64,000 bases of DNA from Bacteroidales bacterium UBA1176 (GCA_002311645.1 DBYW01000003.1:168320-232319), one strand, 5' to 3'; positions 46,607-55,954 are shown, numbered from the stretch's first letter. The notes: generated by a model not told the origin, from the letters alone. Translations and numbers: made by a program.

Positions 46607-49600
46607 ATGAGAAAAAAGCCATTATTCAAACCCAATTCAACCCCATGCAAAGGAGCCTCAAGGCTCCTTTTTTTATGGACATTATTTTTAACAATTAATT
46701 TTTTATTTTTCATCAAACCACACACAACTCATGCACAATCAACATGTTACATCACCTTAACGGCAACCTCGGAACCGTCGGCTTGTCAGGCAGACGGAAA
46801 GATCCATTGCGCATTGTCCGACACGGCGGGCTCCTCGTTGGAGCAGATCCGTTACTCCTACATTCCGCTCGACGGCGGCACTGATTCCATCATGGAGACC
46901 TCCGAACCGCATGTTGACCATCTGCGGCCAGGAGACTACAAGGTCAGAGTGGCCGCCTTGTGCGCCACAGGACTGTCCGGACCCGATGCTTACATCATCG
47001 TAAAGGACTCTTTGGTTATAAACGTAGGCAGCTCCTACCTCATTCCCACGGCAGGTGTCCTGTACAACTTGTTCACATTCAATGCCCCATACGGCATTGT
47101 GCCTTCCATGGAATGTCTGCCGACCGGACAAGTGCAAATCCGCCTTGAGCAAGGCACATTCCCCTACACCATAGAGGTATGGCGATGCACCAGCACCGAC
47201 ACACAGTTGATGCGCACCGTGCAATTTGACGCTCCCCAGCATACAGGCGACGACCCATTGCAATACAACTATCGCCACTACTACACCATAGACAGCCTGG
47301 AAATCGGCGACTACCGGCTGCTTTGTCACGACGGCTGCGGATATTATACGCCTATGCTGTACGTCTCCGTACCCAAAGTAAAACATGACACAGACCCCAG
47401 GCACCACTTGCTCCGAAACAGTTCCGGCATCTTGGACAGCCGCAACATTGTGGTCTTCCGCGAAGACTTCCGGCTTATACATGCAGGGGCGCACAACGAT
47501 GACTACTATTATTATATAAGCGGTACAGAACCCATGTATGAATACCGTTTTATCAACCCGACGCCAGGCACCGAACGCGACACCATGCCATGGCGCGTCA
47601 TGCCGCCATCCATTGATGATGAACTGTTCCTGTACGACACCATGGCTAACATCGGCAGTTACTGCGAGGCATGGCTGAAGACCATCCAGTTGCAGGTGAG
47701 GCATATACCTTGTCCCGACACGATCTTAACCTACGACTTCACCCTTTATCCACAAGGCAACAACCAATACAACACATCCCGGACCACCCACTATCTTTAT
47801 CAGGAGGAAAGCTATTACGACCTTTGCAAATATCACACGGGTGGCGACGCAAAGATCTCAAAATCAGACCAGCACATTTTCAGACACGAAATATACGGAT
47901 GTCCAGACCCTTCAGATCCGATCTCCTGCTATTATCCCAATTATTACACACAAAGCGGCGGCATCCACTCCATCACAGACGGCATGAACAGGCACGCTTA
48001 CCTCACACAACCCGTGCATTGCCTTGTGACAGACCTCACAACGGGCAGCCGCATTGACACTCTTTCCGACATCTGGGATGACTATTCCTGGAGTTTCACC
48101 ATCAACACCAGTCCCATGCCGGATGGTGACAGCATCGGCGTCGAAATAACAGACGACCTTGGTTGTCCTCTCTTCACAAAAGTATTTGTCGTCAACAATC
48201 AGACCGACACTTTTGTGAACCCCAGCAGGGACTCATATCCTTCATGGAGAAGCACCATCGCCGATGAAAACCCTTGCCCTGACAGGCCGCGGGGCGTGGG
48301 GGTTTTCCAGATGTCCAAGACCCCAATTCCCACCCTATACGAAGGAAGAACCATACGGCCTTATTACGGCGACACCATTTATTTAGTGAAGAGTCCCGAA
48401 AGCAATCTCTACAATTTGCGAGCCTACGCGGATTCCTTGGGCCAATACATCGTGGAGATGGATCATCCGGAAAACGGAGCCTCGTTTCACTATGAGGAAA
48501 CCTTCTATGCCTCCGTCTATTGGCCCTCAGGCATCCTTCGCAAAGTCAATTTGCCTGCAGGAACCTATGTTTGGGTCATCAAACACAGTTGCGAACGTGC
48601 CAACGACACCATCGTACAGGGCGCCACTTTCCGGGAGCCCTTGGAAGTCGCAGCGCCGCCGCATTACGAATTCACACGACGTTGTACGCAGTTAGAGATC
48701 ACGCCGACATCGGGGCAATTCAGCTATGACGGCGACACATTGGCCACCTTCTTCCAGATTCACATGGAAGACACCTTGATACACTCATACAATTCCGTAC
48801 GGAAAGGCGAGCCAATGTACATCGGGACACCGGGCAACTACATTCTCAGCATGTATGCCCTGCCCTTCAACAACAATGACTTGCTGACAGATCATCCCTG
48901 TTTCAGGAAAGACACCCTTGTGGTTTGGGATGGCGAGACCATCCAGTTCGACTATCTTTACTCTTATGTTTGCAACGAAACCGACTCTACCGGCTTCGTG
49001 CGGGCAAGAGGGAAAAACGGGACACTTCCTTACACCTATACACTTTACGATGCTCCCAACGGCAGTGGCAACATCATCGGGCAAAACGGGACCGGTGAAT
49101 TCGACAACCTGCCCATTCATTATCGGCAAGCGCTTTCCATTGAGATGACCGACGGTTGTCATGCCCATTTCCTCACCAATTTTACAGTCAGCGACCTGAA
49201 CAAGATCCGCAAGGGGTGGGCCGAGAACGAACTCAACCTGATCACGCTTTGCGAAGAGACCATTTGTCACTTCTACGGCATCGCATTGGGCGATGTCACT
49301 TATCATTGGAGCGGGCCCGGCGGATTCGAGTCCTTCATCAAAGATCCCGTGGTACACATTGCATACGCGGACTCGTGTGCGGGCATTTACCATATTGAGA
49401 TCCTTGGCAGCGGGTGCGGCATCCTACGCGACAGTATCAAATTAGAAGTCATCCCCTACTCCTGGATGGGGCTTGCGCGCGACACGGTCGTCTGCCCAGG
49501 CACGACCATCCCCATCGTCATCGAGCCCCACGGGGCAGGTCCGTTCACCTACACCATCACGCGCAGCACACCGAGTGACACCAGCACTTACAGTTTCAGC

Positions 49601-50617
49601 AACCGTCCCGGCGGGATCATCGACACCATTTGGGAAACCGTCGTGGAGGACAACGTGCGGTATTTCGTCACAGAGATGGTCGACACACGTTGCGCGTCAC
49701 GATTGTTGGAGGACACGGTCACCATCACAATGATGCCGCTTCACGGGGCGGACACGACTTTACGGGACACGGTCCATACGGAAGATTTGCCCTACGTTTG
49801 GGACGGCATAACATTCACAAAAGCGGACAGTGTCGTATACACTTTCACCGGCACGAGTGTCTGCGACAGCACCGTCACCTGGGTGTTGAGCGTCATTGAC
49901 ACCACCGCGCCCGTGACGCCGCCAGACATACCGGTAGACACCATCACGCCAACAGACACCATCACGCCGCCTGTCATTCCGCCGGACCCGCCCACGCCGC
50001 CCACGCCACCAACACCTGTGGACACTGTTTGTCCCGAAGCCGTAGACTACGATGGCAACCACTACGCTGCCATCCGTATCGACCACTACTGCTGGACGCA
50101 AACCAACCTGAAGTCCTTGCATTACAGCGACGGCCGCCCCATTGACGAGCCCATGACGTACACCTCCGATTTCTATCCTGACAGCACCCACAATGTCAGC
50201 GTTTTCGGCATGTTGTACACTTGGTATGCGGCCGTGGACACGTCGACGGCGGGCACGCTCACGCCCAAGGGCCATGTGCAGGGCATCTGTCCCGCGGGCT
50301 GGTTCCTGCCCGACAAGGAGCACTATCTATTGCTCCAGACGCATGGTGCGCCCGCATTGCGCTCACCGCTCTATTGGCTTGACGACCGCGGCGGGGACAA
50401 CAGCACCGGCTTCACCGCGCTACCCGCCGGCTTCTACAACGGCCTGAAAAAACGGTTCGAGAACATGATGACAGAGGCGCGCTTCTGGTGCACAGAAAAG
50501 AGCTTCTCCAACCCCGAATCCATCTTTTTCCAGCTCACCAACACCTGCGACGAACTCAAAATTTCAGAATCCCGGAAGATTGACGCATACTCTATCCGCT
50601 GTATTTTAGAGGAATAA
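46607..50617 (+). CDS. 1336-residue exported protein with C-terminal FISUMP domain
   Basis: A signal anchor-like N-terminus (LLFLWTLFLTINFLFFI, residues 20-36, cleavage near THAQ) with a 19-residue Lys/Pro-rich n-region is followed by about 1070 residues of beta-rich Cys-containing modules. These open like the modules of SprB-type adhesins (ITLTATSEPSACQADGKI). A Thr/Pro-rich linker (TPPVIPPDPPTPPTPPTP) comes before a C-terminal FISUMP domain at about 1145-1336, shown by DGNHYAAIRIDHYCWTQTNLK, VFGMLYTWYAA, GICPAGWFLPDKEHYLLL and FTALPAGFYNG. FISUMP domains are widespread on the surface of Fibrobacter and Bacteroidota and may bind polysaccharides; the function is unproven. No separate sorting domain is seen. 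A terminator-like hairpin lies inside the first codons. Confidence 0.85.
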   Translation: MRKKPLFKPNSTPCKGASRLLFLWTLFLTINFLFFIKPHTTHAQSTCYITLTATSEPSACQADGKIHCALSDTAGSSLEQIRYSYIPLDGGTDSIMETSEPHVDHLRPGDYKVRVAALCATGLSGPDAYIIVKDSLVINVGSSYLIPTAGVLYNLFTFNAPYGIVPSMECLPTGQVQIRLEQGTFPYTIEVWRCTSTDTQLMRTVQFDAPQHTGDDPLQYNYRHYYTIDSLEIGDYRLLCHDGCGYYTPMLYVSVPKVKHDTDPRHHLLRNSSGILDSRNIVVFREDFRLIHAGAHNDDYYYYISGTEPMYEYRFINPTPGTERDTMPWRVMPPSIDDELFLYDTMANIGSYCEAWLKTIQLQVRHIPCPDTILTYDFTLYPQGNNQYNTSRTTHYLYQEESYYDLCKYHTGGDAKISKSDQHIFRHEIYGCPDPSDPISCYYPNYYTQSGGIHSITDGMNRHAYLTQPVHCLVTDLTTGSRIDTLSDIWDDYSWSFTINTSPMPDGDSIGVEITDDLGCPLFTKVFVVNNQTDTFVNPSRDSYPSWRSTIADENPCPDRPRGVGVFQMSKTPIPTLYEGRTIRPYYGDTIYLVKSPESNLYNLRAYADSLGQYIVEMDHPENGASFHYEETFYASVYWPSGILRKVNLPAGTYVWVIKHSCERANDTIVQGATFREPLEVAAPPHYEFTRRCTQLEITPTSGQFSYDGDTLATFFQIHMEDTLIHSYNSVRKGEPMYIGTPGNYILSMYALPFNNNDLLTDHPCFRKDTLVVWDGETIQFDYLYSYVCNETDSTGFVRARGKNGTLPYTYTLYDAPNGSGNIIGQNGTGEFDNLPIHYRQALSIEMTDGCHAHFLTNFTVSDLNKIRKGWAENELNLITLCEETICHFYGIALGDVTYHWSGPGGFESFIKDPVVHIAYADSCAGIYHIEILGSGCGILRDSIKLEVIPYSWMGLARDTVVCPGTTIPIVIEPHGAGPFTYTITRSTPSDTSTYSFSNRPGGIIDTIWETVVEDNVRYFVTEMVDTRCASRLLEDTVTITMMPLHGADTTLRDTVHTEDLPYVWDGITFTKADSVVYTFTGTSVCDSTVTWVLSVIDTTAPVTPPDIPVDTITPTDTITPPVIPPDPPTPPTPPTPVDTVCPEAVDYDGNHYAAIRIDHYCWTQTNLKSLHYSDGRPIDEPMTYTSDFYPDSTHNVSVFGMLYTWYAAVDTSTAGTLTPKGHVQGICPAGWFLPDKEHYLLLQTHGAPALRSPLYWLDDRGGDNSTGFTALPAGFYNGLKKRFENMMTEARFWCTEKSFSNPESIFFQLTNTCDELKISESRKIDAYSIRCILEE
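46649..46674 (+). terminator. Terminator-like hairpin inside the first codons of the FISUMP gene
   Basis: AAAGGAGCC (46649-46657) pairs perfectly with GGCTCCTTT (46662-46670) around the tetraloop TCAA, and the T run extends to 46674. Structurally it is a textbook intrinsic terminator, located 15 codons after the start codon of the 1336-residue gene. Confidence 0.7.
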
Positions 50618-50647
50618 CGGCAATTCATTTTTTTTACCAACAAAGAG

Positions 50648-50677
50648 TTGTGTATTAAGAAAAAAAGTGTACTTTTG
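50648..50677 (+). promoter_or_regulatory. Promoter of rpmB
   Basis: The -7 box TACTTTTG at 50670-50677 is perfect, and TTG at 50648-50650 is the -33 core with a 19-bp spacer. The AGTGTACTTTTGC context is almost identical to that of the rpmH promoter, suggesting shared control of ribosomal-protein genes. Confidence 0.8.
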
Positions 50678-50722
50678 CCGCCCGAAATAAAAAAGGAATA
50701 TTAACATAAAAAGATAGAGAAA

Positions 50723-50956
50723 ATGTCACGAGTTTGTCAAATTACAGGAAAGAAAGCAGTGGTGGGCAACAATGTGTCCCATGCCAACAACAAGACGAAA
50801 AGAAAATTCAAGCCCAACTTACATACCAAGAAATTCTACGTTCCGGAATTAGACGAGTGGATTTGGCTCAAGGTCTCCGCACACGGCATGCGCCATATCA
50901 ACAAAAAAGGCGTCTACAGATGTCTCGTGGAAGCTTCTGAGAAGGGCATCTTATAG
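50723..50956 (+). CDS. rpmB: 50S ribosomal protein L28
   Basis: A 77-residue basic protein starting [27 protein letters not shown], typical of L28 throughout ([21 protein letters not shown] near the end, cited by start). It is part of the large ribosomal subunit. Its own perfect promoter and terminator enclose it. The usual partner rpmG (L33) is not adjacent; the next frame is a TonB-dependent receptor. Confidence 0.97.
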   Translation: MSRVCQITGKKAVVGNNVSHANNKTKRKFKPNLHTKKFYVPELDEWIWLKVSAHGMRHINKKGVYRCLVEASEKGIL

Positions 50957-50978
50957 CATTACACTGCCACAAGCCATC

Positions 50979-51019
50979 AAGCTGCTGTAGTTACCAAGCA
51001 TTACAGCAGCTTTTTTTTT
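50979..51019 (+). terminator. Terminator after rpmB
   Basis: AAGCTGCTGTA (50979-50989) pairs perfectly with TACAGCAGCTT (51002-51012), with a 12-nt loop and an unbroken T run to 51019. Confidence 0.93.
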
Positions 51020-51081
51020 GATGGCACAATAAAAACACGTTTCCTTCGTATTCAACTGGTCAGACTGCAAAAAAACGAATT

Positions 51082-53568
51082 TTGAGAAAAATCATCCTCT
51101 CCATACTGTTTTTCCTTGGTCTTTTTGCCCATGATTTATATGGACAAAAAGGGGTCATCAAGGGGGTTGTGCAGGACGAGGAGGGCTATCCCATCGAAAA
51201 CGCAGTCATACAGGTCTTGGACCACAACCTGCAGACCATCACCAACGACTACGGGCATTTCATCATCAACGTGCCGGAGAATATTGAGTTAAGACTGATT
51301 TTCCGGCAAATCAGCCATCGCGACACCATTTTGACCTACAAGCTCCGGACCAAGGAGACGCGTACTGTCACGGTTGTGATGCAGACCATCGGCACCCGGC
51401 TGGAGCAGGTGGACATCCGCAGTTCAGCGGATAACGGCTATGTTCGCGTGGATCCCAAGCTCAGTTTCCAACTGCCCTCCGTCAGCGGCGGCATGGAGTC
51501 GCTCATCAAGATGCTGCCGGGCGCCTCTTCCTCCAACGAGTTGAGTTGGCAGTACAACGTGCGCGGTGGCAACTACGACGAGAATCTGCTATTTGTCAAC
51601 GACATCCAAATCTACCGTCCCTTTCTGGTGCGCAGCGCGCAACAAGAAGGCATGAGTTTCATCAACACAGACCTCACCGGCAACGTGCAGTTCTCCGCCG
51701 GCGGCTTCGAGGCCAAGTATGGCGACAAGATGTCCTCCGTGCTCGATGTGCAATACAAGACCCCCACGAAATACGGCGGGTCCATCTCCGGCAGCCTCAT
51801 GGGAGCCTCCGCACATGCCGAAGGCCGCGTCGACAGCTGCTTTTCCTTCCTCGTCGGCATTCGTTTCAAAGACAACTCATTTCTGCTCAAAACCTTGGAC
51901 TCCATTGTCGACTACAAGCCCCGCTTCTTTGACGCACAAATGCTCCTGAACTGGGACATCAACAAGAAGTTCAGCATCAGCCTCTTGGGCAATTTTGCCC
52001 TGAACGACTACCGCTATATCCCCACTTACCGCAGCCAACGCAGCGGATCGGTGAACGACATCAAGTGGCTTCGCATTTACTTTGACGGGCAAGAATCCGA
52101 CAAGTACCAGAACTATCTCGGCGGCCTCACCTTCAACTATCACCCATCCGACAAAACGCAACTTCGCCTGATTCTATCTTCCTATTTCGCCAAAGAGAGC
52201 GAGACCTACGACATTCAAGGTCAGTATTTCCTGAGCGACGTGGAGGGCGACTTAGGAAGCGATCAAGTGGCACAAGAGGTCTCCGTGCGCGCATACGGCA
52301 CCTATCTGGAACATGCGCGAAACCACCTCACCTCCATCGTTTCCGCCGCCAACCTGCTGGGCGAGCACCAACTGCCACACAACACTCTAAGCTGGGGCTT
52401 CAAGGTGCAGAATGAAATCATCCGAGACAAGATAGACGAGTGGACCATGCGCGACTCGTCTGGATATACGGTGCCACAAACCTTTCTGACACCCGGGGAA
52501 CCTGTGCCCTACGACGACCCCTCGCGCACTCTCAGTTTTGACGAAAACGACATCCTTTACGCCACCAACAACCTCAACACCTTCCGCCTCACAGGATTCG
52601 TTCAGGATGTATGGAAAATCGATGACGAGACGCGCCCGCATTACATCCTCAACGGCGGTCTGCGCTTCCATTATTGGACATTCACCCCCAAGGAGTTCAC
52701 GGTCTCTCCACGACTTGCCTTCACCTACAACCCGCGTTGGCAACACGACTGGCTATTCCACATCAGAACCGGCATGTACTACCAGCCCGCCTTCTACCGC
52801 GAAATGCGCCGCCCCGACGGCACGCTCAACCACGATATCCGCTCACAACGGTCTTTCCAGGTGGTCGCCGGCACGGAATACAATTTCCAGATGTGGCGCC
52901 GTCCCTTCAAATTTACGGCTGAAGCCTACTACAAGTACATGGACCGGCTGATCTCCTACAACGTGGACAACGTGCGCATCATCTACAGCGGAGAGAACAA
53001 TGCCGTGGGCTATGCCACAGGCCTCGACATGAAACTCAGCGGAGAGTTCATCAAAGGGCTGGAATCCTGGTTCTCCGTCTCACTGCTGAAAACAGCGGAA
53101 GACATCATCGGCGACTACTACTACGACAATGAGGGCAATCGCATAGAGCCTGGCTATATCCCCCGCCCCACCGACCAGCGCGTGGCATTCAACCTTTTCT
53201 TCCAAGACCACATCCCGGGATTCCCGCAATTCCGCGTACACCTCAACTTTGTATTCGCATCTGGTCTGCCCTTCGGACCGCCCAACGCGCCCGCCTACAA
53301 GCGGCAATTCCGCACCACATGGTATCGCCGTATCGACATGGGCTTCTCGTTCATGCTCCTTGAGCAAAGCCGCGACCGCATGCGCCACAAGTCCGCGTTC
53401 CTCCGCAGCATCAAAAACGCAGGCATCTACATCGAAGTCTTCAACGTGTTAGGCACATACAACGTCTCCTCCTATTTCTGGATCAACGACCTCAACAACG
53501 TACAGTATCCCATGCCCAACTACCTCACCGGCAGACTTATCAATGTGAAGTTCGCGGTGGAATGGTAA
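51082..53568 (+). CDS. TonB-dependent outer-membrane receptor
   Basis: An 828-residue protein. The start is a TTG at 51082: no in-frame ATG exists before the signal peptide (RKIILSILFFLGLFAHDLYG) back to a stop at 51019-51021. Residues 24-105 form a CarboxypepD_reg-like domain (KGVIKGVVQDEEGYPIENAVI). The plug domain follows (SLIKMLPGASSSNELSWQYNVRGG..., FVNDIQIYRP, GGFEAKYGDKMSSVLDVQY) and then a 22-strand-type barrel with ends such as FRTTWYRRIDMGFSFML and VKFAVEW. It would import a ligand using TonB energy. It is shorter than SusC proteins and has no SusD partner, so a metal-complex or peptide ligand is possible. The usual N-terminal ATG is absent. Confidence 0.9.
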   Translation: MRKIILSILFFLGLFAHDLYGQKGVIKGVVQDEEGYPIENAVIQVLDHNLQTITNDYGHFIINVPENIELRLIFRQISHRDTILTYKLRTKETRTVTVVMQTIGTRLEQVDIRSSADNGYVRVDPKLSFQLPSVSGGMESLIKMLPGASSSNELSWQYNVRGGNYDENLLFVNDIQIYRPFLVRSAQQEGMSFINTDLTGNVQFSAGGFEAKYGDKMSSVLDVQYKTPTKYGGSISGSLMGASAHAEGRVDSCFSFLVGIRFKDNSFLLKTLDSIVDYKPRFFDAQMLLNWDINKKFSISLLGNFALNDYRYIPTYRSQRSGSVNDIKWLRIYFDGQESDKYQNYLGGLTFNYHPSDKTQLRLILSSYFAKESETYDIQGQYFLSDVEGDLGSDQVAQEVSVRAYGTYLEHARNHLTSIVSAANLLGEHQLPHNTLSWGFKVQNEIIRDKIDEWTMRDSSGYTVPQTFLTPGEPVPYDDPSRTLSFDENDILYATNNLNTFRLTGFVQDVWKIDDETRPHYILNGGLRFHYWTFTPKEFTVSPRLAFTYNPRWQHDWLFHIRTGMYYQPAFYREMRRPDGTLNHDIRSQRSFQVVAGTEYNFQMWRRPFKFTAEAYYKYMDRLISYNVDNVRIIYSGENNAVGYATGLDMKLSGEFIKGLESWFSVSLLKTAEDIIGDYYYDNEGNRIEPGYIPRPTDQRVAFNLFFQDHIPGFPQFRVHLNFVFASGLPFGPPNAPAYKRQFRTTWYRRIDMGFSFMLLEQSRDRMRHKSAFLRSIKNAGIYIEVFNVLGTYNVSSYFWINDLNNVQYPMPNYLTGRLINVKFAVEW

Positions 53569-53598
53569 GCACCCTGTCCCCAAAAACTAAGGGGATTT

Positions 53599-54259
53599 TA
53601 TACCTGATGGCACAAATCAGGACATCTGCATCTTTATTTTTATTTGGGCGTGCCGGCGTGGCGGCGGAAAATTGCATTCGTTCCGTAGAGACGCAATGCA
53701 TTGCGTCTCTACAATCACGCATATAACCAGATATTCCCGCCGCCGCGCCGTCGGGCTTTTCGCTCCAATGATTTTGGCACCATTCCGCCGCCTACGATTG
53801 GAGATGGAGGAATCTCCGACAGGCAACGGCACTCCTTTTCGCCAAAATCATTTCCGCTGCAATCCCTCACGCATGCTCGTCGGACGCCACTCCCGTTTCG
53901 CGGCGAACAACGCACTACCTCGTCTCATGGTTCTCCCGCGCCGCGATTTTCCCACGCACCATCCCCATTCCAGGGGTTGCAGCGCTTCCCGTCATCACAC
54001 TTGCTACGCTTCGTGTGGTGTTACAAAAAGGAAGGACTCTTCGAGGCCGGTTCAATTACATTGTCATTGCCCCCTTCAGACGTGTTCCGAAGGAACACCC
54101 GTCTCTGTAACCCCACACGGCCGTGTGGGGTGGAACGACGGCACAGACACTCTCTCGCGGCGCGGGAGTCGGCATCCAAGATGCATGAAACTTGCTCGCC
54201 GCGAAAGGGAGGCATTAGAAAAATGTGTTGTTTATCCCGACCTGGTGCCATCAGGTATA
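53599..54259. repeat. Repeat element copy 2, bounded by terminal inverted repeats
   Basis: The ends are TATACCTGATGGCAC (53599-53613) and its exact reverse complement (54245-54259), and similarity continues inward for about ten bases. Inside are the same blocks as in copy 1: GGGCGTGCCGG, the GC-rich hairpin with the GAGACGC palindrome (53686-53711), GTCGGGCTTTTC, AATGATTTTGGC (53767-53778) and GCCAAAATCATT (53841-53852), CAATCCCTCACGC and CGCCGCGATTTTCCC. The right third, absent from copy 1, carries GTGTTCC/GGAACAC (54082-54098) and a perfect 20-bp palindrome at 54111-54130. Open frames here are not convincing as genes. The element fills the 700-bp gap between the receptor and the next gene. 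Confidence 0.85.
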
Positions 54260-54271
54260 TAACGACCAAAA

Positions 54272-54901
54272 CTAAACACTATAGCATCGGGTGCCGCGCG
54301 TGCGGAACACGCACTCTTCACGAGCCACGCATCCCTCGCAACTCTTGCGACTCTCGCCTCCCAACTTGACAATGCCCGCCATCGATTTCATCGGCACCAT
54401 CAAGCCGGAATCCAGGAACGTGATGCCAATGCGGTCGGCCCGCAATCGGGTGACAATGTCGCGACAATCCTCTAACGGGGTGCCGCCATAGCCCGGACAA
54501 AACCGAAATCCCCGGTTGGGGTACGGCAAAGCGCGTTCGTACTCGTCGGCCTTATACTCCAAATAGGCCGATGCCGCAGCATCGAAGACCAAGGCGTAAG
54601 TCATATCTATCAGTTCCAGTCGCTTGAGGTGGCGGTCAACCTGCGCTCCTAACGTAGTGGCGCACAGCAGGAAGCCCTCAGCACCCGACAGATGCTTCAT
54701 ATAGGCGTCATTGCGCAGCATAAATTCCAAGGGTTCTGTGAAATGGGCATAGAGGTAATGGAATGACGACAGTTGCTCCACCTCCCCGAGGGCACGGTCA
54801 ACGCGCTGCCGGACATCCTCCCCTACCGGCGTCTCCGGCGGGTAGCCCAGGTAGCGCGCCACACATGCAACAAGTCCACTATTTGATGACACGCTTTTCA
54901 T
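54272..54901 (-). CDS. Stand-alone methionine synthase (MetH) activation-domain protein
   Basis: A 209-residue protein from the ATG at 54901, which lies inside the 3' end of ruvC (23-bp overlap). Recognisable parts are ALGEVEQLSSFHYLYAHFTE, an AdoMet-site-like segment FRFCPGYGGTPLEDCRDIV (compare RxxPGYG in MetH) and a C-terminal Cys cluster (CEGCVAREECVFRTRGTRCY). MetH activation domains bind SAM to re-methylate oxidised cobalamin. Stand-alone versions exist next to split MetH proteins. The Cys cluster may bind a metal. The call rests on the PGYG region and overall resemblance, so it is less certain than its neighbours. Confidence 0.7.
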   Translation of the reverse strand: MKSVSSNSGLVACVARYLGYPPETPVGEDVRQRVDRALGEVEQLSSFHYLYAHFTEPLEFMLRNDAYMKHLSGAEGFLLCATTLGAQVDRHLKRLELIDMTYALVFDAAASAYLEYKADEYERALPYPNRGFRFCPGYGGTPLEDCRDIVTRLRADRIGITFLDSGLMVPMKSMAGIVKLGGESRKSCEGCVAREECVFRTRGTRCYSV

Positions 54902-55442
54902 TGTTCGCGATGAAGGATTTCCAATCGGAAAATTTGGAGCCGCCGCCCACGACGATGCGCGACTGCAGATGGTGGCACACGGCGGCAGCCAAAGCGTCTG
55001 TGGCATCCAAATAGTCGATATCCTGTGACAACGGGTACATGTGGCACAGCATGGCAGCCACCTGCTCCTTGGCGGCATTGCCGTTGCCTGTGATGGCCTG
55101 CTTGATCTTGCGGGGCGTATACTCGAAAACCTCCATGCCCGCGTGCAGACAAGCGGCAATCACCACACCCTGCGCACGGCCCAACTTCAGCATCGACTGC
55201 ACATTGCTACCGTAAAACGGGGCCTCGATGGAGAGAATGTCTGGGTGGTATTGCTCAATCAGGGCATTGGTCTTCTCATATATGTATTTCAACTTGGCAT
55301 AGTGGTCAGACAGCTTCTTCATCTGTATCACACTGATCACCTCCACATCCGACTTGCTGAGATTAGTGTGCAGCACGGCGTAGCCCATCACCGTGGTGCC
55401 CGGGTCGATGCCCAAGATACGATGTTCGGTCTTCTCATCCAT
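54879..55442 (-). CDS. ruvC: Holliday junction resolvase RuvC
   Basis: A 187-residue RNase H-fold nuclease. The start is the ATG at 55442, since the preceding GTG belongs to the end of the upstream gene. Catalytic acidic residues are visible in ILGIDPGTTVMGYAV (Asp), LSIEAPFYGSNVQSMLKLGRAQG (Glu; first part quoted) and the C-terminal DATDALAAAVCH pair. RuvC cleaves Holliday junctions with RuvAB. The start overlaps the stop of the aspartyl protease gene by one base, so the minus-strand genes here are translationally coupled. Confidence 0.96.
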   Translation of the reverse strand: MDEKTEHRILGIDPGTTVMGYAVLHTNLSKSDVEVISVIQMKKLSDHYAKLKYIYEKTNALIEQYHPDILSIEAPFYGSNVQSMLKLGRAQGVVIAACLHAGMEVFEYTPRKIKQAITGNGNAAKEQVAAMLCHMYPLSQDIDYLDATDALAAAVCHHLQSRIVVGGGSKFSDWKSFIANNEKRVIK

Positions 55443-55906
55443 CACTTTTTCGTTTTATCCGCATTGAAATAGAGATACCCGTCCTCATAATGGATGACGG
55501 CTTTGTGTTGCACGAAGAAATCGTTACCGAGAATCATCTGGACGGGCTTCTTGTTCAACCGGACATACGCCATGTTGATATAGGAGAAATCAAGCAGCGC
55601 CATATCCTTGAAAATGGACCGTTTATAGCGGCCAATGCGAAAATCGGGAATGTCGGCCACACGCACTTGGAAATCATCGCCACCAATGCCAGCAGTGACA
55701 CCCTCGTGTTCTGTGGCCTGAATTTCCGGAAAAATTTCCTTTGCAAAACTCGCATCCATGCAACTGTGGGAGGCACCCGTGTCAAGTACGATGCGGACAC
55801 GATGACACGCCACAGAGCCGTCGATCAGCGTGTGGTAGTCGCCCTTTTCGAGCTGCATAACATGGAGCCTGACCTTGTATCTCGTCGTTTTCATCCTATT
55901 ATTCAT
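55442..55906 (-). CDS. Retropepsin-like aspartyl protease domain protein
   Basis: A 154-residue protein from an ATG at 55906 (another ATG four codons later is possible; an upstream TTG at 55936 is unlikely). The active-site motif is IVLDTGASHSCMD, and a flap-like AGIGGDD and ILGNDFF (the hydrophobic-hydrophobic-G motif of retropepsins) follow. A single DTG motif means the enzyme would work as a dimer. There is no signal peptide, so it is cytoplasmic. The ILGNDFFVQHKAVIHYEDG ending is typical of bacterial family A2-like proteins. It sits between corA and ruvC. Confidence 0.85.
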   Translation of the reverse strand: MNNRMKTTRYKVRLHVMQLEKGDYHTLIDGSVACHRVRIVLDTGASHSCMDASFAKEIFPEIQATEHEGVTAGIGGDDFQVRVADIPDFRIGRYKRSIFKDMALLDFSYINMAYVRLNKKPVQMILGNDFFVQHKAVIHYEDGYLYFNADKTKK

Positions 55907-55954
55907 TCTATAATGCTTTGCACGGAATCGCGTCAACCTTGAACGTCACATCGT

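Noticed and set aside
53672..54369. Two overlapping plus-strand frames of about 200 codons
   Set aside because: They lie in the TIR repeat element, are Arg/His/Ser-rich, interrupted in copy 1, and run into the minus-strand gene; they look like non-coding GC-rich repeat DNA.
54879..55159. Longer start for the MetH activation-domain protein extending across ruvC
   Set aside because: The extra 86 residues are out-of-frame ruvC sequence (Arg/Pro/Ser-rich, no conserved motif); similarity begins after the ATG at 54901.
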